DNA of 64,000 nucleotides from Periplaneta americana (Eukaryota; Arthropoda; Insecta; Blattodea; Blattidae), in assembly GCF_040183065.1 (NCBI RefSeq), contig NC_091123.1, positions 112,752,821 to 112,816,820 of the forward strand, written 5' to 3'. Of the stretch, positions 45,690 through 58,760 are shown in pieces. The notes under the pieces are model-generated. The model was not told the DNA's origin. It did no database searches and saw only the letters and a program-made list of their open reading frames with translations. The stretch's first letter is position 1; each line of letters begins with the position of its first letter. Made by a program: the position numbers and the translations under genes.

Positions 45690-46255
45690 CAGCAGCAATA
45701 GTAGTAGTGATGGATTTCGTAATTAGAAGTATTCGTAGTAGTAATGGATTTTGTAATAGCTGTAGTAGAGGCTGTAGATTCTACAGCGTAGAAATATAAG
45801 TAGTAGTAATAGTAGTAGTAGTGTGGATTTCTTAATAGTAGCTGTAGCAGTAATAGTAGTAGTAGTAGTAGCAGTAGTAGTGGTGGATTTCGTAATAGTT
45901 GCAGTAGTAGCTGTAAAAAAATTAGTAGTAGTAGTAGTAGTAGCAGCAGCAGTACTAGTGGTGGATTTCGTAATAGTTGCAGTACTAGCAATAGAAGTAT
46001 TAGTAGTAGCAGCAGTACTAGTGGTGGATTTCGTAATAGTTACAGTAGTAGCTGTAGAAGTATTAGCAGTAGGAGTGGTGGATTTCATAATAGTTCAGTA
46101 CCTAGTAGCTGTAGAAATATTAGTAGTGTAGCACTAGTGGTGGATTTTGTAGTAGTAGTAGTAGTAGTAGTAGTAGTAATAATAACTGTAGTAGTAGGCG
46201 TGGTTGTATTAGTAATATTAGTGGTGGTGGTAGTGGTAGCTGTAGTATAAGGTCG
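44557..46255 (+). repeat. AGT-derived minisatellite, with a 99-bp higher-order unit
   Basis: A 1.7-kb tract evolved from (AGT)n. Within it, six adjacent units start with ATG at 44894, 44993, 45092, 45191, 45296 and 45395. All are 99 bp except one of 105 bp (two added AGT), with a seventh partial unit at 45710. Each unit encodes DFVIRSIRSSNG, CNSCSSGCRSITSVAVVVV or a close variant, and a 302-codon open frame (44891-45799) results. Outside the 99-bp block, looser units around GTGGATTTCGTAATAG recur at 44683-44880 and 45490-46210. Plain (AGT)n runs are embedded at 44557-44616, 44840-44890 and 45640-45690. I see no evidence that the frame is translated. Confidence 0.9.
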
Positions 46256-46446
46256 CGCCAGGGATTTTGGCAGATGGATTTTCTTAATGTGAACTGGAGA
46301 GCGAGTTCCTCACTGCTGCAAGATCGGCTGTTATCTCTGTCGCAGTGGAATGGGTAGGACATAAGAGTAAATATGCACGCCCGAGTATTTGTGCACTCTG
46401 GATAATCACCTCCAAAAACTAAACAAATATTACAGTAGTCTATATG

Positions 46447-46849
46447 TGTCTTTGGTATTCCCAAGAAACTTGTTCGATTAATTAAAATATGTCTCAATGA
46501 AACTTACAGCAGAGTCCGTATAGGCCAGTTTCTGATGCTTTTCCAATTCACTGCGGGCTAAAGCAAGAAGATGCACTATCACCTTTACTTTTTAACTTCG
46601 CTCTAGAATATGCCATTAGGAAAGTTAAGGATAACAGAGAGGGTTTGGAATTGAACTGGTTACATCAGTTGCTTGTCTATGCGGATGACGTGAATATGTT
46701 AGGAAAAACTCCACAACCGATTAGGGAAAACACGGAAATTTTACTTGAAGCAAATAAAGCGATAGGTTTGGTAGTAAATCCCGAAAAGACAAAGCATATG
46801 ATTATGTCTCGTGACCAGAATATTGTACGAAATGGAAATATAATCTGTT
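46447..46849 (+). pseudogene. LINE reverse transcriptase palm fragment (family B)
   Basis: Readable as GIPKKLVRLIKICLNETYSR, then a frame change, DALSPLLFNFALEYAIRK-like pieces, NREGLELNWLHQLLVYADDV (the YADD metal-binding box at 46678-46689) and NPEKTKHMIMSRDQNIVRNG. This is the central RT palm of the LINE whose downstream pieces are at 16828, 18165 and 30914. Both aspartates of YADD are kept, but a frameshift upstream and truncation on both sides make it inactive. Confidence 0.88.
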
Positions 46850-48063
46850 ATATATATGGAAATATATTAATCCTTAGTCAATAGATAAGACTGAGTTTTA
46901 CGAAATACGAACATTAAGGGATGGAAAATGGCAGGCAGTAATGATCAAAATAATTATACCCATTTATTTTTTTTTTAACCAGCAGACGTGCAGCCTTTAA
47001 ATTTAAAACAAAGATTCACACATAAAATTGGGTTAGACTATTCATCTCATCTCTCAGAATTGTTTCTAAAATGTATAAGGAAAGTAAAAAAATTCAATTT
47101 CCGAGCAGAGAGGAGAGAGAAAGAAGTCGACGATTTTAAAAATTCACTAAACTATATTTAACAAGAGACGTAAAATTTAAAATGAAGGTTACTCTCTACA
47201 ATATTGGTTAAACATTCTTAGATTTTTTAAATACCATATCCTAAGGTACTGATGAAAAGGCAGAAGGGAGTGAGAAATCTCATGTCATCCGATCTCGATG
47301 AAAGTCGATATCTGGGGATCTTTGCGATCACAGAATACGAATAAGGTATTATTTAGTCCGACTTTGTCCCTAAAGTAGTGGAGTGGGACAAAAATGGGTG
47401 AAAAATTAAATTAAATATCTTAGGGATTTTCGAGACGAAAATTAAGAATAATACAATTTGTGCGAATTCAATATGGCAGTTTCAGTACTATGAATTATAT
47501 TTAAAAAAATTAAACATCGGATATCGCACAGGTAACACATGTACAGTATTTAAGGGGGTATGTAACACCTTTTGATAGTAGGCCTATACTTGTAGTAAAA
47601 TCAAAAGTGTAATTTCTACATATTCTGAATGAATGTTGTGCTGGAATTTAGTATAATCATCAGCCAATATCTCTAGATTAATAAACAACTTTTTATAATC
47701 CACAAAATACAGTATTTATTGTGAATGGTAATTATATTTTTCAATTGGTGCAATTTTTGCAGGGAAAATTGGTTTCTCCGATATTTTGTACGATTTCGAA
47801 TATTTTAAAATGCTTTCTTCTCTGTTCTATTCACAATGTGCGTGTGAAGAAATTATTGCCCTTGTAATATCCATTACAATCCTATTTATTATACTCTTAT
47901 ATAAATCTAACTTCCGCAGCATGCAATTTTACCCAATTAACCAAATTATATTTTGATTATTAAGAAGAATCGTAATTGTATCAATTTGAATTGTCACACC
48001 ACCAGTAGACGATCCCTAGATTATTACTGGACAAATCTTGTATATTGATCTGGTAAGGGTAGG
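46850..48063. other. Spacer; no gene
   Basis: AT-rich, without recognised content. Confidence 0.45.

Positions 48064-48064
<1 letters not shown>

Positions 48065-48136
<72 letters not shown>
48065..48136. repeat. (AT)n microsatellite, about 36 units
   Basis: Uninterrupted AT alternation of about 72 bases. Confidence 0.95.
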
Positions 48137-48140
<4 letters not shown>

Positions 48141-48484
48141 AATGCAATGCTTTTTCCTTTTAATTAAGAATTAATTTAATTTAGAAAATGTAGGAGACGT
48201 ATTGCAAAATCATTGCGAACGGAAGTCATTTACATTCATTAAAGGTATTCTTTGAGTAGGACTGTACCGTGGTGTGTTTCATAATAAGGATAATTGATAT
48301 GAGCTGCTGTTATGAAAATATGAACGACTCAGAATGTTATCGCATCTCATTCTCGCAGCTTACACAAACAATATTGGCTCGCCTACTGGAAATGTCATCC
48401 AGGTCATCTGCCAAAATCGGTGCCTCCGACTTATAATAGCGATAGTGGTGGCTGTGGTAATAATGGTAGTGGTGGCTATAGACG

Positions 48485-48544
<60 letters not shown>
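48485..48544. repeat. (AAT)n microsatellite, 20 units
   Basis: Uninterrupted AAT units preceded by GTGGTGGCTGTGGTAATAAT-like sequence. No element is recognised beside it. Confidence 0.93.
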
Positions 48545-48736
48545 TTATATATTTAATCTGGCAGAGCTAAGGTCAGTAGGCCTTTTCTTCCGCCCAGCCA
48601 GACTCTATTTCTAATTGAATACAATTGCTTACATAGTTATTACATTAATATCTAGACCATAAAACAACATGAAAGTAAATAATGAAAGTTGGATAAGTAA
48701 TATTAGTGTGACAATAATAAACACTTGTAAGAAATA

Positions 48737-48750
48737 GTTATAATAATAAC

Positions 48751-48822
<72 letters not shown>

Positions 48823-48845
48823 AATTTAGATATTTATCTGTGATA
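48737..48845 (-). mobile_element. LINE 3' terminus and tail, distal half (split by the hAT element)
   Basis: On the minus strand this is the end of the 3' UTR (AGATAAATATCTAAATTCTC) followed by an (ATT)n tail (plus strand (AAT)n at 48737-48820). The proximal half resumes at 51058 beyond the hAT insertion. Confidence 0.65.
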
Positions 48846-51057
<2,212 letters not shown>

Positions 51058-51450
51058 CATTAAATATTGAGAAACTTGAAACACTATTATTGTTAACAAG
51101 AATTGTTAGAAAAATATTTCGTTAGCCTATTCTTAAATTGGTTTGATGTCTGACAGTCCCTGACGTTACTCGGTAGGGAATTCCAAAGCCGAGGAACAGC
51201 CACAGTGAAAGAAGATGAATATGAGGATGTTCGGTGGGAGGGAATGGATAATATTGAGGAGTGTTGTGATCGTGTGTCTAGGTTATGATGGGTGGATAAA
51301 TTTTGAAAACGAGACGCAAGATAGACAGGAGTGGAGAAATGCAATATGTGAAAGAGAAGGGAAAGACAGTGGATTTTCCTACGATCTTCTAGACGGAGCC
51401 AGGACAACATTTCGAGGGATGGTAATAGTAGTAGTGGTTGTTGAAGAAGT
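51058..51450 (-). pseudogene. LINE ORF2 C-terminus, proximal half (hAT inserted downstream)
   Basis: The minus strand reads LRLEDRRKIHCLSLLFHILH, then TRSQHSSILSIPSHRTSSYS, then VPRLWNSLPSNVRDCQTSNQ and FKNRLTKYFSNN, stop near 51093. R.P..LWNSLP..IR...S...FK..LK..L is the typical end of jockey- and CR1-like LINE proteins, so this is a different family from A and B. Upstream of about 51450 the frame stays open to 51629 but loses family resemblance. The 3' UTR runs to 51058, is interrupted by the hAT, and resumes at 48845 with its (ATT)n tail. Confidence 0.8.
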
Positions 51451-51900
51451 ATTAGGAATGACAGTATTGCACATAGAAATATTATTAGTGATAGTATTAG
51501 TGGTGAAAATTCCACGTCTGACAGGGATTCCAAAACGCACAGCCTGTCTTGACAGTCTGATAAACTAGACCACGCACCCTCCGTAAGAACAAAAACTAAA
51601 GTTAGAACACCCGAGTGAGTCCTCGTCATACCTGAAGTAGTGCAAGTGATGTTTAGACAACGAACATGTTGGGGGCACCGGTTTTCAGATCGTGATGAGT
51701 GTTGTGCGACATTTCATTTTCATTCCAATCTTTAAAGCCGCCAATATAAAGACGTTACTCCTGAAAGTAAAATCAACTCAATTTGACTTGTAGGAAATAT
51801 TTAAAGAGAGAGAATAGATTATGTTATTTGCTTCTTTTCAAACGATGTAACACTCCAGTCTTCACTTAATATCCATTCTGTAATCCACTGCGATGGCTAA

Positions 51901-52485
51901 CAAGCAAACATTCTGATGAGGGCAGATAAAAAAGTTATTTTCTTTTTCTTTCACCATGTTGATAATGTCAAAAGTAGTGCTTGTACAAGTTTTAGCCACT
52001 TGACCGAAATTACGAGGGCCGTAAAAAGTAAGTTCGTCAAGGGCCGTTAAGAGAAAGAAAACACAATTTCATGGGAAAAATATATTGGAACATACGCAGC
52101 AATTGTTGAGCTATTTTTCAACACACTCCCCACCGGAATTGAGACATTTGTCATATGGGATCAACAGAGAGGTGCTGTCAAACGCTGGTTCCGATCCCAA
52201 GCGGCTGACTTCTACGAAACATGGATACAAAAATTTATACCATGGTATGACAAATGTCTCAATTCCGGAGGGTATGTTGACAAATAGCGCAACTAAGTAA
52301 ATCTTTCCATGCAATTTTACTTTTTTTTTCTGTAAACGGCCCCAGGGAAAATCACTTTCTGGACGACCTCGTAATTGCGGTCGAGTGGCCAAAATTTGTA
52401 TAAGCACTTCTTTTGACATTATTAGCATGGTGGAAGAAAAAAAATTAACTTTTTATGTGCTCCCCTCAGAATGTTTGCTTGTAAG
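51901..52485. mobile_element. Imperfect palindrome of two mariner 3' ends
   Basis: The left half (51901 to about 52160) and right half (about 52240-52485) are inverted copies centred near 52193. Each contains, near the centre, the C-terminus of a mariner-type transposase: KCLNSGGECVEK, stop, on the minus strand (left) and YDKCLNSGGYVDK, stop, on the plus strand (right). The unique centre adds RWFRSQAADFYETWIQKFIP in the plus orientation. Terminus-like ACGAGGKCGTCCAGAAAGTG sequences (minus strand near 52372; worn at 52014) mark the element ends, and pairing continues outside them to CAAGCAAACATTCTGA. Confidence 0.82.
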
Positions 52486-52489
52486 TGGT

Positions 52490-52835
52490 CATATAGGCGT
52501 CCGGCTTCGAGTCCCGGTCAGACATGGAACGTTTAATTGAAAAATGTATAGGCCTAGTGATACTTGTGGCGGAAAAATTCACAGCTCGAGGTTCTCTCTG
52601 TGTTCTCCCATTTTTCCCCACATCAAAATCATTCCGTCAAGATCTCCAACTCATTACCATTGTATAGCATTCCCCGACCGCCGGCTGGCGGAGCACAGAG
52701 GAGTCCGGTTCGTGCACGAGTGAGTTTGCAGCTCGAAACTCGAATACACAGCGAATCTTAGCGTAGTCAGTTGGCTTGGATTGGAAATGAGTCTAACTGG
52801 GAGAATAGTACAACAATAGTCTCCACTCTGCATGA
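52490..52835 (+). mobile_element. SINE-like repeat (family 3), copy 2 with B-box head
   Basis: GGCTTCGAGTCCCGGTCAGA at about 52503 is a B-box-like sequence. The body then follows copy 1 (19910-20235): GTGATACTTGTGGCGGAAAA, CTGTGTTCTCCCATTTTTCC, CCGCCGGCTGGCGGAGCAC and CACAGCGAATCTTAGCGTAG. It ends near AATAGTCTCCACTCTG. It lies directly right of the mariner palindrome. Confidence 0.72.
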
Positions 52836-54744
52836 TACAGATACCAAACAAACAAAAAATCAATTCTGTATAATGTAAATCATAAACCAAGTGACACGTT
52901 ACTTAAGTACATATTAATAGCTTCTTTTTAAATAAAAATACGTGGAGTCCCTTCGTTGTTCATAAATGGGGGTAAAAACTATTAGCCAATCAAATGTCAT
53001 TGAATACGTTTGTACGTACTGCGTATTACATTATTGGTCTTGTGCCCGCCCCTACCTCGACGATGCAACCACTCCCAAGCAATGAACTCAGTGACTCGTA
53101 GACAGAGGACGTGATGTAAACAACCGGGTGAGTAGAAACACTATTTACTGTTTCAATATTATGTATTACTGAGGACGATGTACTTGTCTTTAAGCGTTGG
53201 AGGAACCACGCAGCAGATTTCCTACAAGTCTCAACTTAATTTTTTGTCTGAGTAAATGTATTATGAAAGGGTATCAGTCTAAATGACTTAAAATATTTTT
53301 GTCCTTAATGTTAAAACAAGTATTTTATTTATAGGGTTTACCACTGTAATTATTTACTCTTATATTTGTATGTCTTATTAAAAAAAATCTTCTCCTTATA
53401 TTTGTATGTGTATATATTGAGATGCTAAAATAATTCTTATTTAAGTTTGTATTTTCATGTACCCATATAGTAAGTGAAAATGAATTTACTTCTTCTCCTT
53501 TACTGTATCCTTTGATGTCAACGTCGAGTATGAGCAAAGCGATCGCCTTATCAGTAACTTATTGAGTGGTATTACTGAAGTGGGAGGAGTCAGCTAGCTT
53601 CCCAAGTTTCCAAAACAGAAGATTCCAACAGAGGGACTGCACTGTATAATTTTATTTATGTATGTTATACATTATTCAAATATGCACGTACTGTATGTAG
53701 AGTACAGTACACATGTAAACGCAACTGAATATAATATGTTACAACATTTTTTTTTAAATAATTAGGCCTAAATACAATGAGAACTGAGGGAATATCAATG
53801 CAAATTAAAAAGTGTCGGTGTTTATACATAGCACACTGCACCATGTTTAAAAGGATTTAATCATTGTTTTGTTTTACTTCTCGATTTCTGTGATGTTGTC
53901 TGTAACTCATTACACTGCGGTCTACCTACATGGACTCAATTACAGTTGCTACAGACCTGTACTCGGGAACCAATTACAATCGCCACTTTGTTGTCTTCCC
54001 GTTAACAAACAACTGTGTCAACATTAAATTAAATAAACGCTGATGAAATCGACACAATGTACTAATTTTATAAATTAGATTCAATAATTATATTCAGATT
54101 ACTAAGTGCAGATTTAACAATTACGTCAATTTGTACAATATTTTCTATTAACTACTAGAAACGATATGAAATGAACTGATGAAACGAAATGTTTTAAATT
54201 TGTGGCAGTTACGGGAAAACAGTGTATAGTTTTCTACTACTCATCTAATATTCCTGAAAAAAGATGGCACCATAAAGTTATCTCAACACAAAAATGTACG
54301 TTTTGAAAGGCTGCTGAACCACGATAAGTTTTAATTTCGATCTCCAAAACTACTGTATCTGCTTATCTGAAGCTTTAACTAAGCCGTTTAATTTTAATGA
54401 AATTTCCCATGATTGACGCCAACTAAACACAGTTACGTTTAAAAAATATTTCAAATAATTCTTAATAATTTGTAGACCTGGATTTTAGAATCTTTCACTG
54501 AAATCAACTGTAATTGATATATAATAATGTTTTAAGATTAATTTATTTTCCCTTGGTGCAATCTATAGGTATATTATTACGTTATGGCATTGACGTTTAG
54601 GACAATGTTCTAAAGTCACTGGAATTACTACAAAAGAGAATAAATCAAAACCTACCTAAAAGTAAATTAATTACCCTACTAAATTTCTTTTTTTTCGGAA
54701 TTTAACGATTTAAAATTAGAGTAGAGAAATAAACATTATTACTT
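52836..54744. other. Spacer; no gene
   Basis: Mostly AT-rich. 52980-53130 is less AT-rich and ends CAACCGGGTGAGTAG, which resembles a splice donor, but no coding frame leads to it. Nothing else is recognised. Confidence 0.45.
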
Positions 54745-54910
54745 CAAGAAAAATTTCAACACACATTGGCTAAGAAGAAGCTTCCTACTGCAGGATGCAC
54801 TAGAAGGAATGGTGAACGGGAAAAAGATCGGTGCAGAATAAGATATCAGACGATATATAACATTAAAATATATTAATGGTATGCGGAGACTAATAGGGGA
54901 CACTGAATGC
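54745..54910 (+). pseudogene. LINE 3' end fragment (family A)
   Basis: About 160 bases matching the other two family A copies: TGGCTAAGAAGAAGC, CTACTGCAGGATGCACTAGA and AGGAATGGTGAACGGGAAAA, then a worn GATATCAGACGATAT and ATTAAAATATATTAATGG. It is truncated at both sides and joins mariner-type sequence at about 54920. Confidence 0.78.
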
Positions 54911-54924
54911 TGCAATATATGTAG

Positions 54925-55664
54925 ACTTCCTCAACATGTATCAACTCTTCGGTTATATTCCTATCCATATAAGGACAATAATGTGGCTTCAACAAGATGA
55001 CTGTCCAGCTCACTTCTCACTCATGGTTCTGCGATTTACTGACCCGTTATTTCCAGAACGGTGGTTTGGACGAGGAAGACCGGTAGCTTGTCCGCGTCGA
55101 TCTCCTGATTTATCTCCAAATGATACATTTTGCTGGGATGAATTAAAGAAATCGTTTAGCAGGTGCGCCCAGCAACTAGGAAAGATATGACAGAAAGACT
55201 TAGAGGAACCTGTAGGCCTCTCAGCAGTGCTGAAGTCCTCCAAGCAACCAGGACATACGAAAGAGATCACAGTGTTGTTTATCACAGGATGTTGGGAGCA
55301 TTTTGAGCACTTATGAAGAGTACTGTGTGAGAATGAGTGTACTCAACATCACAATAACTGAGATACCGTGTTCGGTACTTATTTTTCTGTTTTCTTTGAT
55401 TGTGAATAAAGAATGAAAAATAAACGAGTTTAAAGTTATTTTCTTTTATAAGTCCTATCCAAAGATACCTTACATGATCTACATTAGCATTTGAAAATAC
55501 AAAATTTACTCCCTATTTCCGGTTTGTCTAGGAAAACGGATGTGTACACCAATCAATTCTTTAAATAATCGTTCACCATTGGTAAAAAAACTTTTTTCGA
55601 ATATCCATTGTCATGTAGTTTTCGAGAAAAATGGGTGATACCAATGCTTTGAAGCACCCGGTAT
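54925..55664 (+). pseudogene. Tc1/mariner-superfamily transposase C-terminus and 3' terminus
   Basis: The frame 54936-55190 contains IMWLQQDDCPAHFSLMVLRF, then FPERWFGRGRP, then RRSPDLSPNDTFCWDELKKS. QQD..PAH and SPDLSP.D.F.W..LK are the second and third acidic motifs of the DDE_3 (IS630/Tc1/mariner) catalytic domain, and both acidic residues are present. After a one-base frame change near 55190, MTERLRGTCR..YERDHSVVYHRMLGAF continues to a stop near 55307, as family members do. A non-coding stretch ends in GCTTTGAAGCACCCGGTA at about 55646-55663. This is a plausible terminal repeat, followed by TA, the usual target. The N-terminus and left end were lost at the junction with the LINE fragment. 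Confidence 0.8.
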
Positions 55665-57299
55665 AATCCCAAACGCAGAACATTTTATTTCAATAAAAAT
55701 TTACGATTGAAGTATAGCCTATGTTATTCGTTTTAAACTAATTAACATGAAACAATATGTATATTGTAACAGTTCCTATTATTTTTTTATCGAAAATTGG
55801 AATTTAAAATTTACATGAATATAATAGGCGTGTCAATTCTTTGATGCAATTATCAAATATCGGCATCACACAGAAAATATCAGTTAGGTATTCTCGTATC
55901 CAAGTTCTGGTAAGATATGAGATTCTGGTTCCCGTCCACATTAAAATGAAATAGGCCTAATAAATTTTTACGATACGCGGATACGTAAACAGTAGGAATG
56001 CGACAATAAAATCCATCAATGTTACTATTATTATCATTATTATATTATTATAATTGATGCTTGAAACGACCAAATTTATATGAAAATTATATAAAATGAT
56101 TAATATTCATATAAGACAAGAACTTGTAGGGATCATAAGAAGTTTGTAAAACATTAATAAGCATTTTATACTTTTACAGAATTTGGAATGTGGGCCTAAT
56201 GTTCCTCAAGTAGATAATTCTGCCCGAGATGTAACTTACAGAGTGCTGGATTTGAGATCGAAGAAGATCGTGAGAGTGACTTCGCCACAGCAGAGGGTGT
56301 TTATGTAATTAATCACCACCCTCCTCTGTAAGTGGGGTGGATTGAGATCCGGCACTCAACTAATCTGGCGTCAACACACCTTCCCCTATTCACGAAGATG
56401 AGCTCATGCACCCTTGCTACAAGGTACAAATTGTAATTAACTTCTAACATACATTACGAAGCGTACTCAACTTCGTATGTTGTACTGTATTTCTTAAGCA
56501 GATCTGCAAATTAAGCACAAAATTGTACAAGTACCCTTAATTGACATAAAGCATATTATTTCATTTTTATCACCTACTCAAGGAACTCCAAAACTTCAGT
56601 TAGCCTAGTACACCTTTCTGAGGACTGGATACTGGCTACCGTCCCCTCTCCAAATTATATCATGTGTAGGGATCGAACTTCGGACACCGAACCTTGAAGT
56701 TAACTACGTTGAGTGTTATACAAATCGTGTTGTTTACATCAACTCAGAGTAGTACAGGGACTTCCACTGAGCACTGCTATACTAGTATCAAAATATTGCT
56801 CCGTATAGTTAGGTGACTAAAACAAATCACATTCTTTATGGATATGGACAAAAATTAAGATCCTACTCACAATAGTTTCCGAATAAGAGGATGTTAAACA
56901 TTTGGGACAAAACATTTTTTTCTGAGAAAACTATAAACTTTCCACCAATATGGTATTACACTTTTTTTGTTACAACATGAGCTATTCGCTCTGAAAATCT
57001 GCAGCGTTATTTCACTTCCATCCTGTGTAGACATGTTCTTCTGTCTTTAGGTTTAGGCGCTACCACCTAAAATGGTCGTAGTCGGCAAAAAGTTGTACAT
57101 AATGTATACTGTATGAGTAGATTAATTTTCTGTCACAAACTTAGTACAACAATTTTTGACATGTGTTGTAAAATTCTTTTATTTTTCAATTCCAACCTTT
57201 TTAACATTGTCCTTTCCTGAAGTCACAGACTGATATTATCATACTGGACAAATTCTACAATTTTGTTCTTAATATCTTGAGAAATAATCTCTTTCCTTT
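55665..57299. other. Spacer; no gene
   Basis: No recognised genes. A B-box-like GTTCGATCCCTACAC (minus strand near 56675) is isolated. Confidence 0.45.
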
Positions 57300-58760
57300 C
57301 ATCATCATCATCATCATCATCATCGTCGTCGTCCTAACAAGTATTGGGCCTAATGGCCCATTGAGGACTCAAGCCATCTTTTTAAAGGTCTTTCTAGTGT
57401 TCTCTTTCCTCTTCGGCAGTAGATAGAAATGTGACGAGGAATGCGAGTCCTTTCAATGCGGTGAACATGTTGCTGCCAGTCAGTTCTGCAACTATAGATC
57501 TATGTAATCCAAAATAGAAGATATTTCAAGCTCTTCAAGAACATCTTCGTTCTTCTTGCGCTCTAATCCAGTACAGCCAGCTGTTCTTTGCAAGAATTTC
57601 ATCTCGTTGGGTACTATTCGGGTTTTATCTCTTTCTCTCAAAGTCCAGGTCTCACAATCATAAGTTAGAACTGGTCTTGCCAATGATTTATAACTACGTA
57701 AAGATTAAGCTATGTAAAGATTAATTTTTGGTCCTACAGAATATATCTACCATTAATAACCAATGTTTTATAAGCTTTAATCCTCGTATGTTTCTGCACT
57801 AGTGAGGGTTTAAAAACTTTATTGACGACTGCAGTGCTCGGTTATAATTAAAAATTTTAGCAGATATGTCTATTTCATTTTCATAACTGACATAATATCG
57901 TAAATATTTAAATGAAGAAACTTGTTCAATAGGTTTATTACAAACACGTATCTTGGCACGAACAGAAATTCGTCCATTAAACGCCATAACTTTCGTTTTT
58001 GATGTTGAAATTATCATATTACATTTTTCAGCAAGGAGTTGAAGTTGATATACTGAATGTTGAGTACATTTTCTGAGTTTGTCAGAAGTATTATTCATCT
58101 GCAAATAGTAATATATATCTAAAGGTAAAAGTCTATTGATATAAATGCTGTCATGTGGTTTTTGTTTCCATTCTCTTACTAAAGCATTAATATATATATT
58201 ATAAATAATAAGGGAGATAAGCAACATCTTTAACGTACTCCTTGATTTATGACATTCCAGTTGGAAAGTTTATCTCTTATTTGTATTGTAATAGAGTTTT
58301 CTTTATAAATATTACATATTGCTGTTATTAATTGATTGGGGACATTATCGTTTGTCAAAATTTCTATTAATTTAATCCTATTTATGGTATCAAAGGCTTT
58401 ATGGAAATCAACAAATACTATATTAGTTTCTATTTGGAATATTCTTTTCAGTAAGTAATTTTAGTGTGAAATAGCCGTCGGCACAAGAACTGCCTTCCCG
58501 AAATTCGTTTTGTTCTTCAGTTAATACTGTATATCACTACAGAAATTACACAATTTATATTATAAAAGTTTTGCTTAGATTTTATAACCTGCATTTAAGA
58601 GACTAATACCTCTATAATTTTCATAATTCTTTCGATCTCTCTTTTTGTAAATTGGAACCACAATAGCTCTATTCCAACTTTCCGGTGTATATTTTCCGAT
58701 TAAAAGGCTATTATAAAATATCAGTAAATGTAATTCAAATTATTTCCTTTTCCTTGTGTA
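57300..58760 (-). pseudogene. LINE reverse transcriptase, extended but broken copy (family C), (GAT)n tail
   Basis: Readable on the minus strand from about 58700: [56 protein letters not shown] (the first RT aspartate, in VDFHKAFD), LFIIYINALVREWKQKP, a degraded FADD region, TSKTKVMAFNGRISVRAKI, EQVSSFKYLRYYVSYENEID, CETWTLRERDKTRI, MKFLQRTAGCTGLERKKNED. Then come frameshifted remains of the NWQQHVHRIERTRIPR and RTLERPLKRWLESSMG end. The 3' tail is (GAT)n (plus strand 57300-57336). Several stops and frame changes make it inactive. It is the longest LINE stretch in the window and a relative of the copy at 61285. Confidence 0.88.

Noticed and set aside
44891-45799. 302-codon open frame with VVVV-rich repeats
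   Set aside because: It lies entirely inside an AGT-derived minisatellite whose unit length is a multiple of three. An open frame is expected without selection, and no start context or homologue is recognisable.
44557-46255. CRISPR-like regular repeat array
   Set aside because: Units are contiguous, without unique spacers, and the source is a eukaryotic genome. It is a minisatellite.
53100-53140. First exon and splice donor (CCGGGTGAGTAG)
   Set aside because: No open coding frame or promoter evidence leads to it. A single donor-like string is not sufficient.
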